NCBI RefSeq assembly: GCF_007829335.1 | Contig: NZ_VIWO01000009.1 | Span: 62,001-126,000, forward strand | DNA from: Chitinophaga polysaccharea | GTDB taxonomy: Bacteria > Bacteroidota > Bacteroidia > Chitinophagales > Chitinophagaceae | Direction: 5' to 3' | Length of the DNA stretch: 64,000 nucleotides | Part shown: one piece after another, positions 28,532-37,061 of the stretch | Layout of the letters: every line of letters begins with the position of its first letter | Position numbering within the stretch: the first letter of the stretch is position 1 | Notes under the pieces: model-generated | What the model was told of the DNA's origin: nothing | What the model saw: only the letters and a program-made list of their open reading frames with translations | Databases searched by the model: none | Program-made: the position numbers and the translations under genes

Positions 28532-29434
28532 TTATACAACGGTGTTTTGATAACTGGCCATAAACTCGCTGGTGGTCAGGCCTGTTTGAGATTTAAAGAA
28601 CCGCATCAGGTGATGGGGCTCAGAGAAGTGTAGCTTGTCTGCAATTTCCGCTACGGTGAGCCTTTCGTGCAGGAGGTAATTTTGGACTTCCGCCAGCAGC
28701 CGGTGTTTCATCAGTTGAGTGGCGGTTACGTTGAATTGGGCCTGCACGGCTTTATTCAATGAAATCCGGCTAATCCCCATCAGTGCAGCGTATTCACTGA
28801 TCCGCTGTTTTTCATGGATATGTACTTCCAGCAGCTTCCTGAACTGGTAGGCATAGTTGTTTTCTGTTTTTTCTATAGGAAGATGATGTTGATGGGCATA
28901 TTGCCTGTTTAATTTTTGCAGCAGGTAATACAATAGCGACCGGATGATATGCACGCTATCCGGTTTGGTAGCAGTAAGTTCTGTTTTTATTTCCTGCAAG
29001 ATATGGCAGGCCCTGTCCATTTCATCGGCAGGGATGGTCATGTTCAGTGGGTAGTCCAGCTGGTAAAAGTAAAGCAGGCGATAGGTGAACAGCTTGTCTG
29101 CAAAAAAATCATTCAGGAAGTCTTCCTGGAAGATTAGCGTGGTAAAATCCGGATCTTCCAGGGCCACGGGCCATTGTCTTTTCTGGAAGGGGGAAATGAA
29201 AATGACGGTATTGTCCCCTATATCAACTTGTCGCTGATCCAGCAATAGCCGGCCTTTGGCTTTCTTAAAGAAAGATATTTCGAAGAAATCGGTGTTATAG
29301 GTATTGTTATTGGTCCAGCGCCTTTGCTGTTGCTTGCCGCCAAGCACATTCAGGAGAAAGTCGACGCCGCACTCCGTTTTTTGGAACAAGATAGTTTTTA
29401 AAGGTGCTTGCATAGTTGTTGGTCCGGTCGCCAA
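28532..29434 (-). CDS. AraC-family transcriptional regulator
   Basis: 300 residues with an N-terminal cupin-like sensing domain (FFKKAKGRLLLDQRQVDIGD, then VIFISPFQKRQW) and a C-terminal double helix-turn-helix (EYAALMGISRISLNKAVQAQ, then LTVAEIADKLHFSEPHHLMR and FFKSQTGLTTSEF). ATGs at 29434 and 29413 are both plausible starts; the second gives MQAPLKTILFQK. It is a lone regulator whose probable target is the MBL-fold gene immediately downstream. Confidence 0.88.
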   Translation of the reverse strand: MATGPTTMQAPLKTILFQKTECGVDFLLNVLGGKQQQRRWTNNNTYNTDFFEISFFKKAKGRLLLDQRQVDIGDNTVIFISPFQKRQWPVALEDPDFTTLIFQEDFLNDFFADKLFTYRLLYFYQLDYPLNMTIPADEMDRACHILQEIKTELTATKPDSVHIIRSLLYYLLQKLNRQYAHQHHLPIEKTENNYAYQFRKLLEVHIHEKQRISEYAALMGISRISLNKAVQAQFNVTATQLMKHRLLAEVQNYLLHERLTVAEIADKLHFSEPHHLMRFFKSQTGLTTSEFMASYQNTVV

Positions 29435-29481
29435 ATGTAAGGAAATATCACGGTCGCGGGAGGCGATATTGATTAGGTAAT

Positions 29482-29511
29482 TTTGTATTGTAAAAAATAT
29501 TTATATTTTTA
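29482..29511 (+). promoter_or_regulatory. Bacteroidota-type promoter of the DUF898 gene
   Basis: TTTG, 18 bp, TATTTTTA, in a very AT-rich stretch 34 bp before the start codon. It fits the TTTG/TAnnTTTG layout closely; the AT richness makes a chance match possible. Confidence 0.4.
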
Positions 29512-29544
29512 CTTCATTAATCTATATCATTTTAATCCTTATCT

Positions 29545-30513
29545 ATGGAACAACAGTATAGCCCTTCGGGGACTGTAGCAAGCGCTCCTTCTTTAAGCTT
29601 TAAGGGGAGCGGATCTTCTTATTTTGGTATCCTGATCGTAAACATGTTGTTGTCGGTGGTTACACTCGGATTTTATTATCCCTGGGCCCGGGCGGCACGC
29701 CTGCGTTATCTTTATTCCTCTACGGAAATGGAAGGTTCCCGTTTTGCCTGGAATGGCACGGGGAAGGAAATGTTTATTGGCTTCCTGAAGGCGCTGGGTA
29801 TTCTTTTGGTCATTGGTTTGCTGGTGGGTCTCTTTGCCTGGATGAAAGTCCCTTTCCTGGGGGTACTGGTATACCTGGCAGCTATCGTGTTTGTGGTGCC
29901 CGTAGCCATTCATGGCGCTAACCGTTACCACTGGTCCCGGACTACCTGGAGGGGTATCCGTTTCGGATACCGCGGCAACCGGAACGAGTTTGTAAAATTG
30001 TTTATTAAGGAAATGTTGCTCACCATCGTTACCCTGGGCTTTTATGGTTCCTGGATGTTGATGAATATCCGCAATTACGTAGTTAGCAATATCCGTTTTG
30101 GAAGCGGGGAGTTTTTATACGAAGGTGATGGCTGGGAGTATTTCAAGATAAACCTGAAAGGATATTTCCTGACTATTATCACCCTGGGTATTTACAGCTT
30201 CTGGTGGCAGGCAGATATTTTCCGCTACAGTATTGATCATACGCGTTTGCTGCATGGCGATAAAGTGTTTAACTTCCGTTCTACCGCATCTGGTAGTGCT
30301 TTTGCCGGGCTGCTGATTTTGAATGCCTTGTTGTTGATTTTCACGTTGGGCATCGGGTATGCGTGGGTACAAACCCGTACCATCAAGTTCCTGATGGAGA
30401 ACGTGGAAATAGAAGGTAATATCGCACTGGATGAGTTGGCGCAAACAGAAGAGGAATATAAAAATGCAACCGGCGAAGACCTGGCAGATATGCTGGATCT
30501 GAGCATTATTTAA
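29545..30513 (+). CDS. YjgN/DUF898-family membrane protein
   Basis: 322 residues with about seven membrane helices. The family pattern repeats three times: helix, then TLGFYYPWARAARLRYLYSS, TLGFYGSWMLMNIRNYVVSN and TLGIYSFWWQADIFRYSIDH, each with an aromatic-rich turn after TLG[FI]Y. The function of DUF898 proteins is unknown; they sit in the inner membrane. The gene is 6 bp upstream of an M48 peptidase gene, a pairing that implies a shared role, perhaps in membrane-protein quality control, which is inference. Confidence 0.85.
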   Translation: MEQQYSPSGTVASAPSLSFKGSGSSYFGILIVNMLLSVVTLGFYYPWARAARLRYLYSSTEMEGSRFAWNGTGKEMFIGFLKALGILLVIGLLVGLFAWMKVPFLGVLVYLAAIVFVVPVAIHGANRYHWSRTTWRGIRFGYRGNRNEFVKLFIKEMLLTIVTLGFYGSWMLMNIRNYVVSNIRFGSGEFLYEGDGWEYFKINLKGYFLTIITLGIYSFWWQADIFRYSIDHTRLLHGDKVFNFRSTASGSAFAGLLILNALLLIFTLGIGYAWVQTRTIKFLMENVEIEGNIALDELAQTEEEYKNATGEDLADMLDLSII

Positions 30514-30519
30514 TTACGA

Positions 30520-31596
30520 ATGTTTACAGGACAATTTTACAATCACCAGGTGGCCAAATCTACCACTATTACTGTATTGATAGTAGAGGCAGGTTTGTTA
30601 CTACAGGTGCCGGGCGCAGAAGAAGGCGTCATCCAGCCGGTATATTGGTTGTTTGCCGATATGCAGCCGGACCTGGTCGACCGCAGCTTTATCCGCATTA
30701 TCCATCGGGGAGCGGATGCCGGTACGCTGGAAGTAAACGATCCGGCGTTTGTAAAAACGTTCCTGCAATATTATAAGCCGTCGCGAATTACCCGTCTTGA
30801 GCAGCTGGTGGTTCGTGGCGGTCTTAAATGGAGCCTGGGTATTGTACTGGTGATGATAGCCCTTTTGCTGGTTGGTAATTTCGTGGTATTACCCTGGTGC
30901 GCCGGTATCGCGGCGGAGCGGTTACCGCATTCCTTCGACCGGCAGCTGGGAGAAATGGCGCGTAACAGCAATCCCGAACCGGTGGATACGGCGGCCAGCG
31001 CCCTGCTGACCGCCTTCGCCCGGCAAATACAATGGGATACCCGGGATACCCTCACTTTTGTGGTATCCCGCCGGGATATAGAAAATGCGTATGCCCTTCC
31101 GGGCGGATATATGGTGGTATATACCGGCCTGCTGAAAAAACTGAAAACGCCGGAGCAACTGGCCGCATTATTATCCCATGAAGTGGCCCACGTTACCTGC
31201 CGGCACTCCATCCGCGCCCTCTGCAGCAATATGAGCAGTATGCTGCTCATCAACCTTATTTTCAGTGGAGGAGGTACGCTTACCGGGCAGCTGTTTTCCA
31301 ATGCGGCATCACTCAATAGCCTGCGCTATTCCCGTAAATATGAAGAACAGGCCGACCTCACCGGGCTGGCTACCCTCCGGGAGAACCACATTAACCAGCA
31401 AGGCATGCTGGCGCTGATGGAAGCATTGCAACAACTGGATCACCAGCATCATATCCCGGAGTTTATCAGCACACATCCGCTCACAGATCACCGCGTGCGC
31501 TATGTACAGCAACAAATTGCCGAACATCCGGCTACCGCTATGCAACATCCTGCTATGGCAACGCTGTTTCAACAATTAAAGGAGGCTTCCCGTTGA
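30520..31596 (+). CDS. M48-family zinc metallopeptidase, membrane-associated
   Basis: 358 residues. The zinc motif HEVAH (His220, His224) sits in LAALLSHEVAHVTCRHS, and the third ligand is probably Glu275 in SRKYEEQAD, which together are diagnostic for M48. Upstream, one membrane helix (about 110-130, LGIVLVMIALLLVGNFVVLP) and a preceding cytoplasmic-like domain suggest a membrane-tethered protease. The loop ALPGGYMVVYTGLL is the typical BepA/HtpX-like segment. It is co-directional with, and 6 bp from, the DUF898 gene; translation is probably coupled. Confidence 0.9.
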   Translation: MFTGQFYNHQVAKSTTITVLIVEAGLLLQVPGAEEGVIQPVYWLFADMQPDLVDRSFIRIIHRGADAGTLEVNDPAFVKTFLQYYKPSRITRLEQLVVRGGLKWSLGIVLVMIALLLVGNFVVLPWCAGIAAERLPHSFDRQLGEMARNSNPEPVDTAASALLTAFARQIQWDTRDTLTFVVSRRDIENAYALPGGYMVVYTGLLKKLKTPEQLAALLSHEVAHVTCRHSIRALCSNMSSMLLINLIFSGGGTLTGQLFSNAASLNSLRYSRKYEEQADLTGLATLRENHINQQGMLALMEALQQLDHQHHIPEFISTHPLTDHRVRYVQQQIAEHPATAMQHPAMATLFQQLKEASR

Positions 31597-31742
31597 GCTA
31601 TACCGGTATCGGGTATACGAAATATGCAAAGGAGTAAAATTTCCCGTAATTTGTAGCATACCTGGATACCTGGTATGCTGGGCATTTGACCGGAACCGGC
31701 TTACCCGCCGGTACATCTACGCCGGGTTTTAAGACACCGCAG

Positions 31743-32120
31743 TTACTTTTTCTTTACAGCTGTTTTAGCCGCCAGTGATTCCTTTACCCGGAACTTGACA
31801 ATTTTAGTAATGAGACCTAACGGCATGGGGGCATTCAGCGGAAACTGTATCGTGCCTTTCCCTGCACGGTAGGGGGCTATTTCTTCTTTAAATGCTTCTG
31901 TACCGCTGGGCGTAGGATAGAAGCCGATGTGATTTTTAAACGCGGCGAAATGTACCAGGTTACCCTGTAGCCGGAATGTGGGAATACCATATCGGATAGC
32001 TTCTTCCGCATCCGGCGCGGCTTTTCTTATTGTGGCCCGGATTTCTTCCAGTATGGTTTGTATGCTCTTGGGAAAAGTAGCAATGTATGCATCTATGGTA
32101 TCGAAATTGGCGTTATTCAT
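31743..32120 (-). CDS. DUF1801-family protein (YdhG-like)
   Basis: 125 residues from the ATG at 32120 (MNNANFDTIDAYIATFPKSI). The family hallmarks are IRKAAPDAEEAIRYGIPTF, LVHFAAFKNHIGFYPTPSG and the late KGTIQFPLNAPMP. DUF1801 proteins are small cytoplasmic alpha/beta proteins that include a proposed iron chaperone; the function here is unassigned. The upstream in-frame extension is rejected because it has no conserved sequence. The gene stands alone. Confidence 0.88.
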   Translation of the reverse strand: MNNANFDTIDAYIATFPKSIQTILEEIRATIRKAAPDAEEAIRYGIPTFRLQGNLVHFAAFKNHIGFYPTPSGTEAFKEEIAPYRAGKGTIQFPLNAPMPLGLITKIVKFRVKESLAAKTAVKKK

Positions 32121-32209
32121 GGCGGGTGAGAATTTGACCTGTAGCAAATTTACATAGGGATTGCCGGAACAAGGCGGTGTAAAAGCGACAGTATCTGGGG
32201 CAGATGCGA

Positions 32210-32252
32210 CATCCCCATTTCAGGTCGCGGGTTCGGCTGGCGCTGTCAGCAT
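32210..32252 (+). other. Possible degenerate tRNA 3' end
   Basis: CAGGTCGCGGGTTCG followed by GCTGTCAGCA reads like a T-arm and acceptor 3' strand whose second T-stem half has decayed (GCTGGC where a tRNA would pair). The - strand translation contains SRTRDL, the string that complements of tRNA genes often give. No complementary 5' acceptor is visible, so this is weak. Confidence 0.25.
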
Positions 32253-32280
32253 AAAAACAAAGCAGGTGTATTCGGAAATA

Positions 32281-32312
32281 ACATAGCGTGGCTGTGAAAG
32301 CCGCGCTATGTT
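32281..32312. repeat. Strong 12-bp hairpin in the DUF1801/PAS-LuxR intergenic region
   Basis: ACATAGCGTGGC and GCCGCGCTATGT pair over 12 bp with one G-U and a 7-base loop. There is no T-run on the + strand. It lies within a 430-bp divergent gap (32121-32553) that otherwise holds only the tRNA-like piece and promoters. Confidence 0.5.
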
Positions 32313-32553
32313 TGGGGAACATGACAAGAATGACGGAGAAGGGCGGTTTTTCGAACTCAACTTTATAATGATAAACCATCAGCTGATAAAGAAGTATGGT
32401 TTATGGGGTACCGGATAAAAGGCCTTTCAGCGTTTGTCCTGCTATTATTAATAGCTTGTATTACAGCGGCAAAAGTATCATAGTATTCATGACTGGTCAA
32501 CTGCGTAAATTCGCAGGTTCTCATTTTCTTTGTTACTTTTAGGGCAAAAAAAC

Positions 32554-33294
32554 ATGCAATCCGACAGGTTGGACTTAGGAAACTATTCAAAGACTTTTAT
32601 CACAGACGTACCGGCTGACCTCAACAGTCCGGAGGCAAAGGAATTTAAGAAAACCATCCGGCGCTTCCCGGATGAGGCGATCTATATTTATTCGTTTAAG
32701 GAAAACCGCATGTTATATGCCGATGGTTGGGAGGACTTACTGGGGTACCGGGATGATGAAATTACCATGTTAACGATCGTGAATATCACGGCGCCGGAAT
32801 ATGCCCCGTTTTCCAATGAGTTGAACGACAAGGCATTAATGTTCCTGCACAACAAAACCACCGACCTGGAACAATACAGTTTTACGATCGAGTTAAAAAA
32901 GATTCATAAAAACGGTACCCACGTCCCGTTGATTTCCAAAGTGGGTGTGTTTAAAGCAGAGCAGGGCCACGTTTCCAGTATCATTGGGCACTCGCAGCGG
33001 AATGAAAGTATCAAGCTGGGTAACGTGATGCGCTATGCCGCCTATGGCCCCGAAAAATCGGAGTTTGAAGATGAGCTCAATAAGCAGTTGTTCCGGCACT
33101 ATGCCATTTCAGAGAAGGAAAAGGAAGCCCTCTCCCTGGTGGCAGAAGGATATTCCTTTAAAGAGATAGCTGCCCGCTTCGGTGTTTCCCAGTCGGCCAT
33201 CGAAAAAAGGATTATCCCGATGTATAGGAGGTTTGAAGTGAAAAGCCTGACGCACCTGATCAGTTTCGCCTTTGCCAATCATATCCTGCCTTAG
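32554..33294 (+). CDS. PAS domain-LuxR-type helix-turn-helix regulator
   Basis: 246 residues from the ATG at 32554. Residues about 35-155 form a PAS fold (FPDEAIYIYSFKENRMLYAD, then GWEDLLGYRDDEI), and residues 190-245 a LuxR/GerE helix-turn-helix (ISEKEKEALSLVAEGYSFKE, then IAARFGVSQSAIEKRI). There is no receiver domain, so it is not a classic two-component regulator; the PAS presumably senses a ligand or redox state in the cytoplasm. It converges with the ATPase gene downstream and overlaps it by 4 bp. A paralogue with the same layout is encoded at 54095. Confidence 0.85.
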   Translation: MQSDRLDLGNYSKTFITDVPADLNSPEAKEFKKTIRRFPDEAIYIYSFKENRMLYADGWEDLLGYRDDEITMLTIVNITAPEYAPFSNELNDKALMFLHNKTTDLEQYSFTIELKKIHKNGTHVPLISKVGVFKAEQGHVSSIIGHSQRNESIKLGNVMRYAAYGPEKSEFEDELNKQLFRHYAISEKEKEALSLVAEGYSFKEIAARFGVSQSAIEKRIIPMYRRFEVKSLTHLISFAFANHILP

Positions 33295-34343
33295 CATACA
33301 GGTGTTTCGGCTAATTCCAGGTTAAGGGAGAGCATTTTCTCTTTTTCTACGCCTATACTGTGCAGCATATTTTTCCATCTTTCAGATAATTTCCTGGCAT
33401 CATCGTCATCGCCCAATACCCAGATCACGTTGGTTTGTTTGAGCACCGTGCGGTTAATATCATTGGTAGAAAAGGTATCTACAAAGCTGAGAAAACGCTC
33501 GGGGCTGATCAGTTCTTCTTTGATGGGGTGCCCGGGATTAATATCATCGATCACCAGTATAGAAGCCCGGCGCCAGGTCCAGAGGGTGTCGGCGGTAGCG
33601 TGTTCGTCCTGTTCAAAGAACATGCAATACAGTTTCATGGCTGAGGTGTATACGGCCGCATGGTGGCGGATAGATAACTCAGTGGCAATGGCCACGCTGA
33701 GGCTGGTCTTGCCGCTTCTCTTAGGGCCAAACAGGAACAGGTGCATGCCCTGTACTTCGTTATCCAAAAACCGTTGTACAATGGCCACATCGTTATCCGG
33801 TATTTTTTCCGTATTCCATTGGCTGAGGCGGAACTGGAAGGGGTAAGCCGGCGTTTGCAGGTACATTTTGGTGAGATACCAGTAATAAGCGGGGTACATC
33901 ATACCAATCGCCAGCACAATAGCTATCGTCAGCGCCGTATTGGTAGGAGCGCAACAGAGCGAAGCCGTGAACGCGCCGAACCAGAAGAACAGCAGATCGG
34001 TAACGGTATCGAATGCAATATTGCCCCAGGCTGGTTGAAATACATAGGCCTTTTTTACATCACCACGTTTAGAGAGCAGTAGAGGTCCCAGGAAATTGAA
34101 GGTTTCAAAAAGCAACCATATCGCGCTTATCACCGAAGCGGCCAAGAGCGCGGCGCTGGTATCTGTCATCCTTTTTTTCAGGAAAAGAAAGAACAGGAAA
34201 GTAGGAATAAAGCCCAGCGAGAAATGACCGAACTGGTTGGCCAACCAGGAATACGTAAGCGTAACACCCCGGTAGGAGTCTTTACCAATCAGGTCGGCCA
34301 GCAACTGCCGGTACATATTTTTACTCGTAATAGCACGCTTCAT
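33291..34343 (-). CDS. Membrane-anchored P-loop ATPase of unknown function
   Basis: 350 residues from the ATG at 34343 (MKRAITSKNMYRQLLADLIG). The first half has about four membrane helices (e.g. FSLGFIPTFLFFLFL, LLAASVISAIWLLFETF, TVTDLLFFWFGAFTASL, IAIVLAIGMMYPAYYW). The second half is a cytoplasmic NTPase with Walker A FGPKRSGKTSL, Walker B ASILVIDDINPG and a sensor-1-like NVIWVLGDDDD, resembling the AAA+ domain of DnaC/IstB-like or STAND-type ATPases. I do not recognise the fusion as a named family. The upstream extension to 34526 lacks conserved sequence. It diverges from the DUF2461 gene across 155 bp. Confidence 0.65.
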   Translation of the reverse strand: MKRAITSKNMYRQLLADLIGKDSYRGVTLTYSWLANQFGHFSLGFIPTFLFFLFLKKRMTDTSAALLAASVISAIWLLFETFNFLGPLLLSKRGDVKKAYVFQPAWGNIAFDTVTDLLFFWFGAFTASLCCAPTNTALTIAIVLAIGMMYPAYYWYLTKMYLQTPAYPFQFRLSQWNTEKIPDNDVAIVQRFLDNEVQGMHLFLFGPKRSGKTSLSVAIATELSIRHHAAVYTSAMKLYCMFFEQDEHATADTLWTWRRASILVIDDINPGHPIKEELISPERFLSFVDTFSTNDINRTVLKQTNVIWVLGDDDDARKLSERWKNMLHSIGVEKEKMLSLNLELAETPVC

Positions 34344-34498
34344 GTATACAAATAGGAATAAGGAATGCAATAATAGCCGGCAAAGATAAAAATACTTTGA
34401 TGAGAAGGCGGTTTCTCTCCCTAAAAAAATCGACTTTTGTAACGGCCCGGCGTAGGCGCATACCCGTGATACGCAGGGAATAAAATTATAGACGCTAT

Positions 34499-35200
34499 AT
34501 GGCAAAACGTGCAACAGTAATACCACAGATCACCCCGTCTTCCTTTAAATTTTTACAGCAGCTGAAGGCAAATAATAACAGGGAATGGTTTAATGAACAT
34601 AAAACAACGTTTATCCAGGAACAAGACGCGGTGGCGGCTTTCGCAGATGCGCTGCTGGAGCAGTTGTCGACCCACGACCTGATTGAAACGCCCTCCGGCA
34701 AAAAGAGCTTGTTCCGCATTTACCGGGATACCCGTTTTTCACAAGATAAAACGCCTTATAAATCCCATTGGAGCCTGGCGTTCAGGCGGGCCACCAAGCA
34801 ACGCCGGGGCGGATATTATATGCAGCTGGAACCGGGTAACAGCTTTATTGCCGGCGGCTTTTTTGGCCCTGTAGCCGACGACCTGAAGAAGATCCGGGAT
34901 GAAATAGCCTTTGATGCGGCGCCACTACGGAAAATATTGAAAAGCAAGACATTTACCTCGCTGTTTGGCACTTTACAGGGCGAGCAGTTGAAAACCGCCC
35001 CCAAAGGCTTTGACGCAGATCATGAAGCCATCGACCTGTTAAGGTATAAGCAGTTTTTGCTTATACGCAATTTTTCTGATAACGAGGTATTGAGTGAATC
35101 TTTCCTGGCAGAGGCTAACCGTACTTTCCAGGGCATGCGGCCTTTCTTCGACTATATGAGCATGGCGCTAACGGCCGATGCTAATGGTGAGGAAGCATAG
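34499..35200 (+). CDS. DUF2461-family protein
   Basis: 233 residues. Diagnostic segments are FLQQLKANNNREWFNEHKTT, FRIYRDTRFSQDKTPYKSH and YYMQLEPGNSFIAGGFFGP, all conserved in DUF2461 proteins, whose biochemical role is unknown. Predicted cytoplasmic, no signal peptide. The gene starts close to a divergent membrane ATPase gene and is followed by a hairpin at 35209. Confidence 0.9.
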   Translation: MAKRATVIPQITPSSFKFLQQLKANNNREWFNEHKTTFIQEQDAVAAFADALLEQLSTHDLIETPSGKKSLFRIYRDTRFSQDKTPYKSHWSLAFRRATKQRRGGYYMQLEPGNSFIAGGFFGPVADDLKKIRDEIAFDAAPLRKILKSKTFTSLFGTLQGEQLKTAPKGFDADHEAIDLLRYKQFLLIRNFSDNEVLSESFLAEANRTFQGMRPFFDYMSMALTADANGEEA

Positions 35201-35208
35201 TTTTTTAT

Positions 35209-35231
35209 GCGGGAGATCAAAAATCTCCCGC
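35209..35231. terminator. Hairpin after the DUF2461 gene
   Basis: GCGGGAGAT and ATCTCCCGC form a perfect 9-bp stem with a 5-base A-rich loop. The + strand has no T-run after it (AATCATCC), so termination strength is uncertain. Confidence 0.5.
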
Positions 35232-35352
35232 AATCATCCTATATTTATAGGGAATACCTATACCCATGAATGATTTTGTAGCAAATCTTTCTGTTAGGCA
35301 GGCCAGGCATGGAATCACATTTTTATAACCGATCACCTCAATACATTTTTAT

Positions 35353-35733
35353 ATGGGATTTTTTTCGGGGCTGCTGGGCAATGCCGGAGCCGTAGATCCG
35401 CAAAAATTACAACAGGAATATGGTAAATTACTGATAGATACCGAGAAGATCGAACTTGGCTTTAAGCTGATCAGGGACATGTTTATATTTACCAACAAGC
35501 GACTCATACTGATCGATAAGCAAGGGCTGACCGGTAGCAAAACGGAGTACCGTAGCATTAGCTACAAAAGCATTTCCCGGTTCAGCGTGGAGTCTGCCGG
35601 TACATTCGACCTGGATGCAGAGCTGAAGATCTGGATTTCCGGGGAGCAGCAGCCGAGCATTACAAAACAGTTTACCAAATCAGTAGACGTGTACGAAGTG
35701 CAGCGCGTGCTGGCCTTTTATGTACTGGGTTAA
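35353..35733 (+). CDS. PH-domain-like protein (bacterial PH, bPH_1 type)
   Basis: 126 residues. The pattern of a short N-terminal glycine-rich segment (MGFFSGLLGNAG) followed by DMFIFTNKRLILIDKQGLTG and YRSISYKSISRFSVES is typical of the bacterial pleckstrin-homology-like family, in which FTNKRL is the most conserved motif. These are small cytoplasmic proteins of unknown role. It precedes two related small membrane proteins in the same direction, with a 9-bp gap to the first. Confidence 0.85.
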   Translation: MGFFSGLLGNAGAVDPQKLQQEYGKLLIDTEKIELGFKLIRDMFIFTNKRLILIDKQGLTGSKTEYRSISYKSISRFSVESAGTFDLDAELKIWISGEQQPSITKQFTKSVDVYEVQRVLAFYVLG

Positions 35734-35742
35734 TAGCAGCTT

Positions 35743-36066
35743 ATGGAAAATGAATCCTCCTCTATTTTTGAGCATGATTTTTTCGCGGCCACGGCTATAC
35801 GCCGTCGGATTATATCCTGCCTGTTCATCTGGATGGAAAAGAAAGCAGCTATTCTCCTGGCACTTATTGTGACGGCCATTTCTCTGAGTGCACAATGTGC
35901 AACAATCATTTACCTGCGGAGCCTGACGCCATCTTTTTCGGGCCAGGCAACTGGTGCTGTCGCCATCATGCTGGAACTTCCTTTCCTCGTGATGCTGATA
36001 AAAATAAAGAAGGACTGGGAAACCATGGCGTTTTCAAAAAGTGAACTGGATAGTAAAAGTCTCTAG
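35743..36066 (+). CDS. Small membrane protein, internally shortened paralogue of the next gene
   Basis: 107 residues with two membrane helices. The first 21 residues (MENESSSIFEHDFFAATAIR) align with MENEPSSIFDEEFLTETTIR of the next gene, and the C-terminal half (KKAAILLALIVTAISL) aligns with its KKPGILLALIVAGISI. The intervening 50 residues, containing the paralogue's first helices, are missing. So this copy seems to be an internally deleted tandem duplicate; it may no longer be functional. Confidence 0.6.
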   Translation: MENESSSIFEHDFFAATAIRRRIISCLFIWMEKKAAILLALIVTAISLSAQCATIIYLRSLTPSFSGQATGAVAIMLELPFLVMLIKIKKDWETMAFSKSELDSKSL

Positions 36067-36116
36067 TATTAATAGTAACAGGGGAACCGGTATACTCCTG
36101 TTTTAATTCTTAAGAT

Positions 36117-36590
36117 ATGGAAAACGAACCATCCTCCATTTTCGACGAAGAGTTTTTAACGGAAACGACTATACGTCGCCGCGACCTGTTGTCCAGGCCA
36201 TTAAAGCGATATGTCTGGTGGATCCTGGTACTTGGTAGCCTGGGTATACTCCGCACTATGAAGGAGCTTTATAGGGTTATTGGTGATCCTGACCGGGAAG
36301 AACAGGTAATTGGGCAAGCATTGATCCTGGCATCCCTGGTTTTATGGGTCTTATCAAGTTTACTCATTTTAAGGGAAAAGAAACCAGGAATCCTGTTGGC
36401 ATTGATCGTTGCCGGCATTTCAATATTACTACAGCTTTTTAATATCGGAAGCGTTCTTTTGTGGCCAGGTGATCATCTTAATCCCGTGATTTCCGCCATT
36501 GGCATCACTGTAATTAGCCTGGCGCTGGAAATACCTTATGCCATTATGTTATGGAAGGTCAGAACGAAATGGGAAGCCATAGATAGATAA
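36117..36590 (+). CDS. Small membrane protein of unknown family
   Basis: 157 residues with four predicted membrane helices (WWILVLGSLGILR, ALILASLVLWVLSSLLIL, ILLALIVAGISILLQLF, ISAIGITVISLALEIPYAIM) behind an acidic N-terminal tail and an IRRRDLL basic stop. I do not recognise a characterised family. It is the longer, presumably intact, member of a tandem pair with the gene at 35743. A small hairpin (AACAGG/CCTGTT, 36077-36104) lies between the two. Confidence 0.6.
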   Translation: MENEPSSIFDEEFLTETTIRRRDLLSRPLKRYVWWILVLGSLGILRTMKELYRVIGDPDREEQVIGQALILASLVLWVLSSLLILREKKPGILLALIVAGISILLQLFNIGSVLLWPGDHLNPVISAIGITVISLALEIPYAIMLWKVRTKWEAIDR

Positions 36591-36598
36591 CCTTTGCC

Positions 36599-36931
36599 TT
36601 ATTCTTCCACCACATGATACCGGTCTTCTTCCACCAGTATTACCGGCTGTGGCACTAATTCCTGCCCTGGTTCCACCTCTGCTACGGTATCTATCATGGT
36701 TGTTTCCAAAAAAGAATCGCGGGTGGGGGAGGTAGCGGCATGTACGGCCGGGTGTTTGGGCGTATAGTCGTTGGCGGTACTATTCAAAAAATCCGCTGGA
36801 ATGCTTTCCTGTAGTACGGTATCGCTGGTAGCATGATATTCAGGAGTCGCGAGGATGCTTTTCCGGTGAGCTGAAAATTTACAAGCGGTGGCTGTCAATA
36901 ATATACAAACAACGATAGGAAAGAGGCGCAT
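36599..36931 (-). CDS. Small putative lipoprotein
   Basis: 110 residues with an SPII signal (MRLFPIVVCILLTATACKFS, Cys17) and then a hydrophilic, Thr/Pro/Glu-rich tail with no predicted domain. The tail ends in acidic residues (ILVEEDRYHVVEE). It probably sits in the periplasm or on the outer membrane; no function can be assigned. It converges with the small membrane protein gene, 8 bp apart. Confidence 0.6.
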   Translation of the reverse strand: MRLFPIVVCILLTATACKFSAHRKSILATPEYHATSDTVLQESIPADFLNSTANDYTPKHPAVHAATSPTRDSFLETTMIDTVAEVEPGQELVPQPVILVEEDRYHVVEE

Positions 36932-37061
36932 GGGGTAGTTTCCATTTTGTCACTAAGATATAAAAAAATATTGCATTTGTAAAGACTCTTGTAAACAAGA
37001 CAGGTTTATCTCGTTAATCGCGCGAATGATGGTAACTTGCATAAAATAGTGGAGGAGTTAT

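Noticed and set aside
32113-32379. 88-codon - strand ORF containing SRTRDL
   Set aside because: The string is typical of translated tRNA complements; it overlaps the start of the DUF1801 gene and is not a protein gene.
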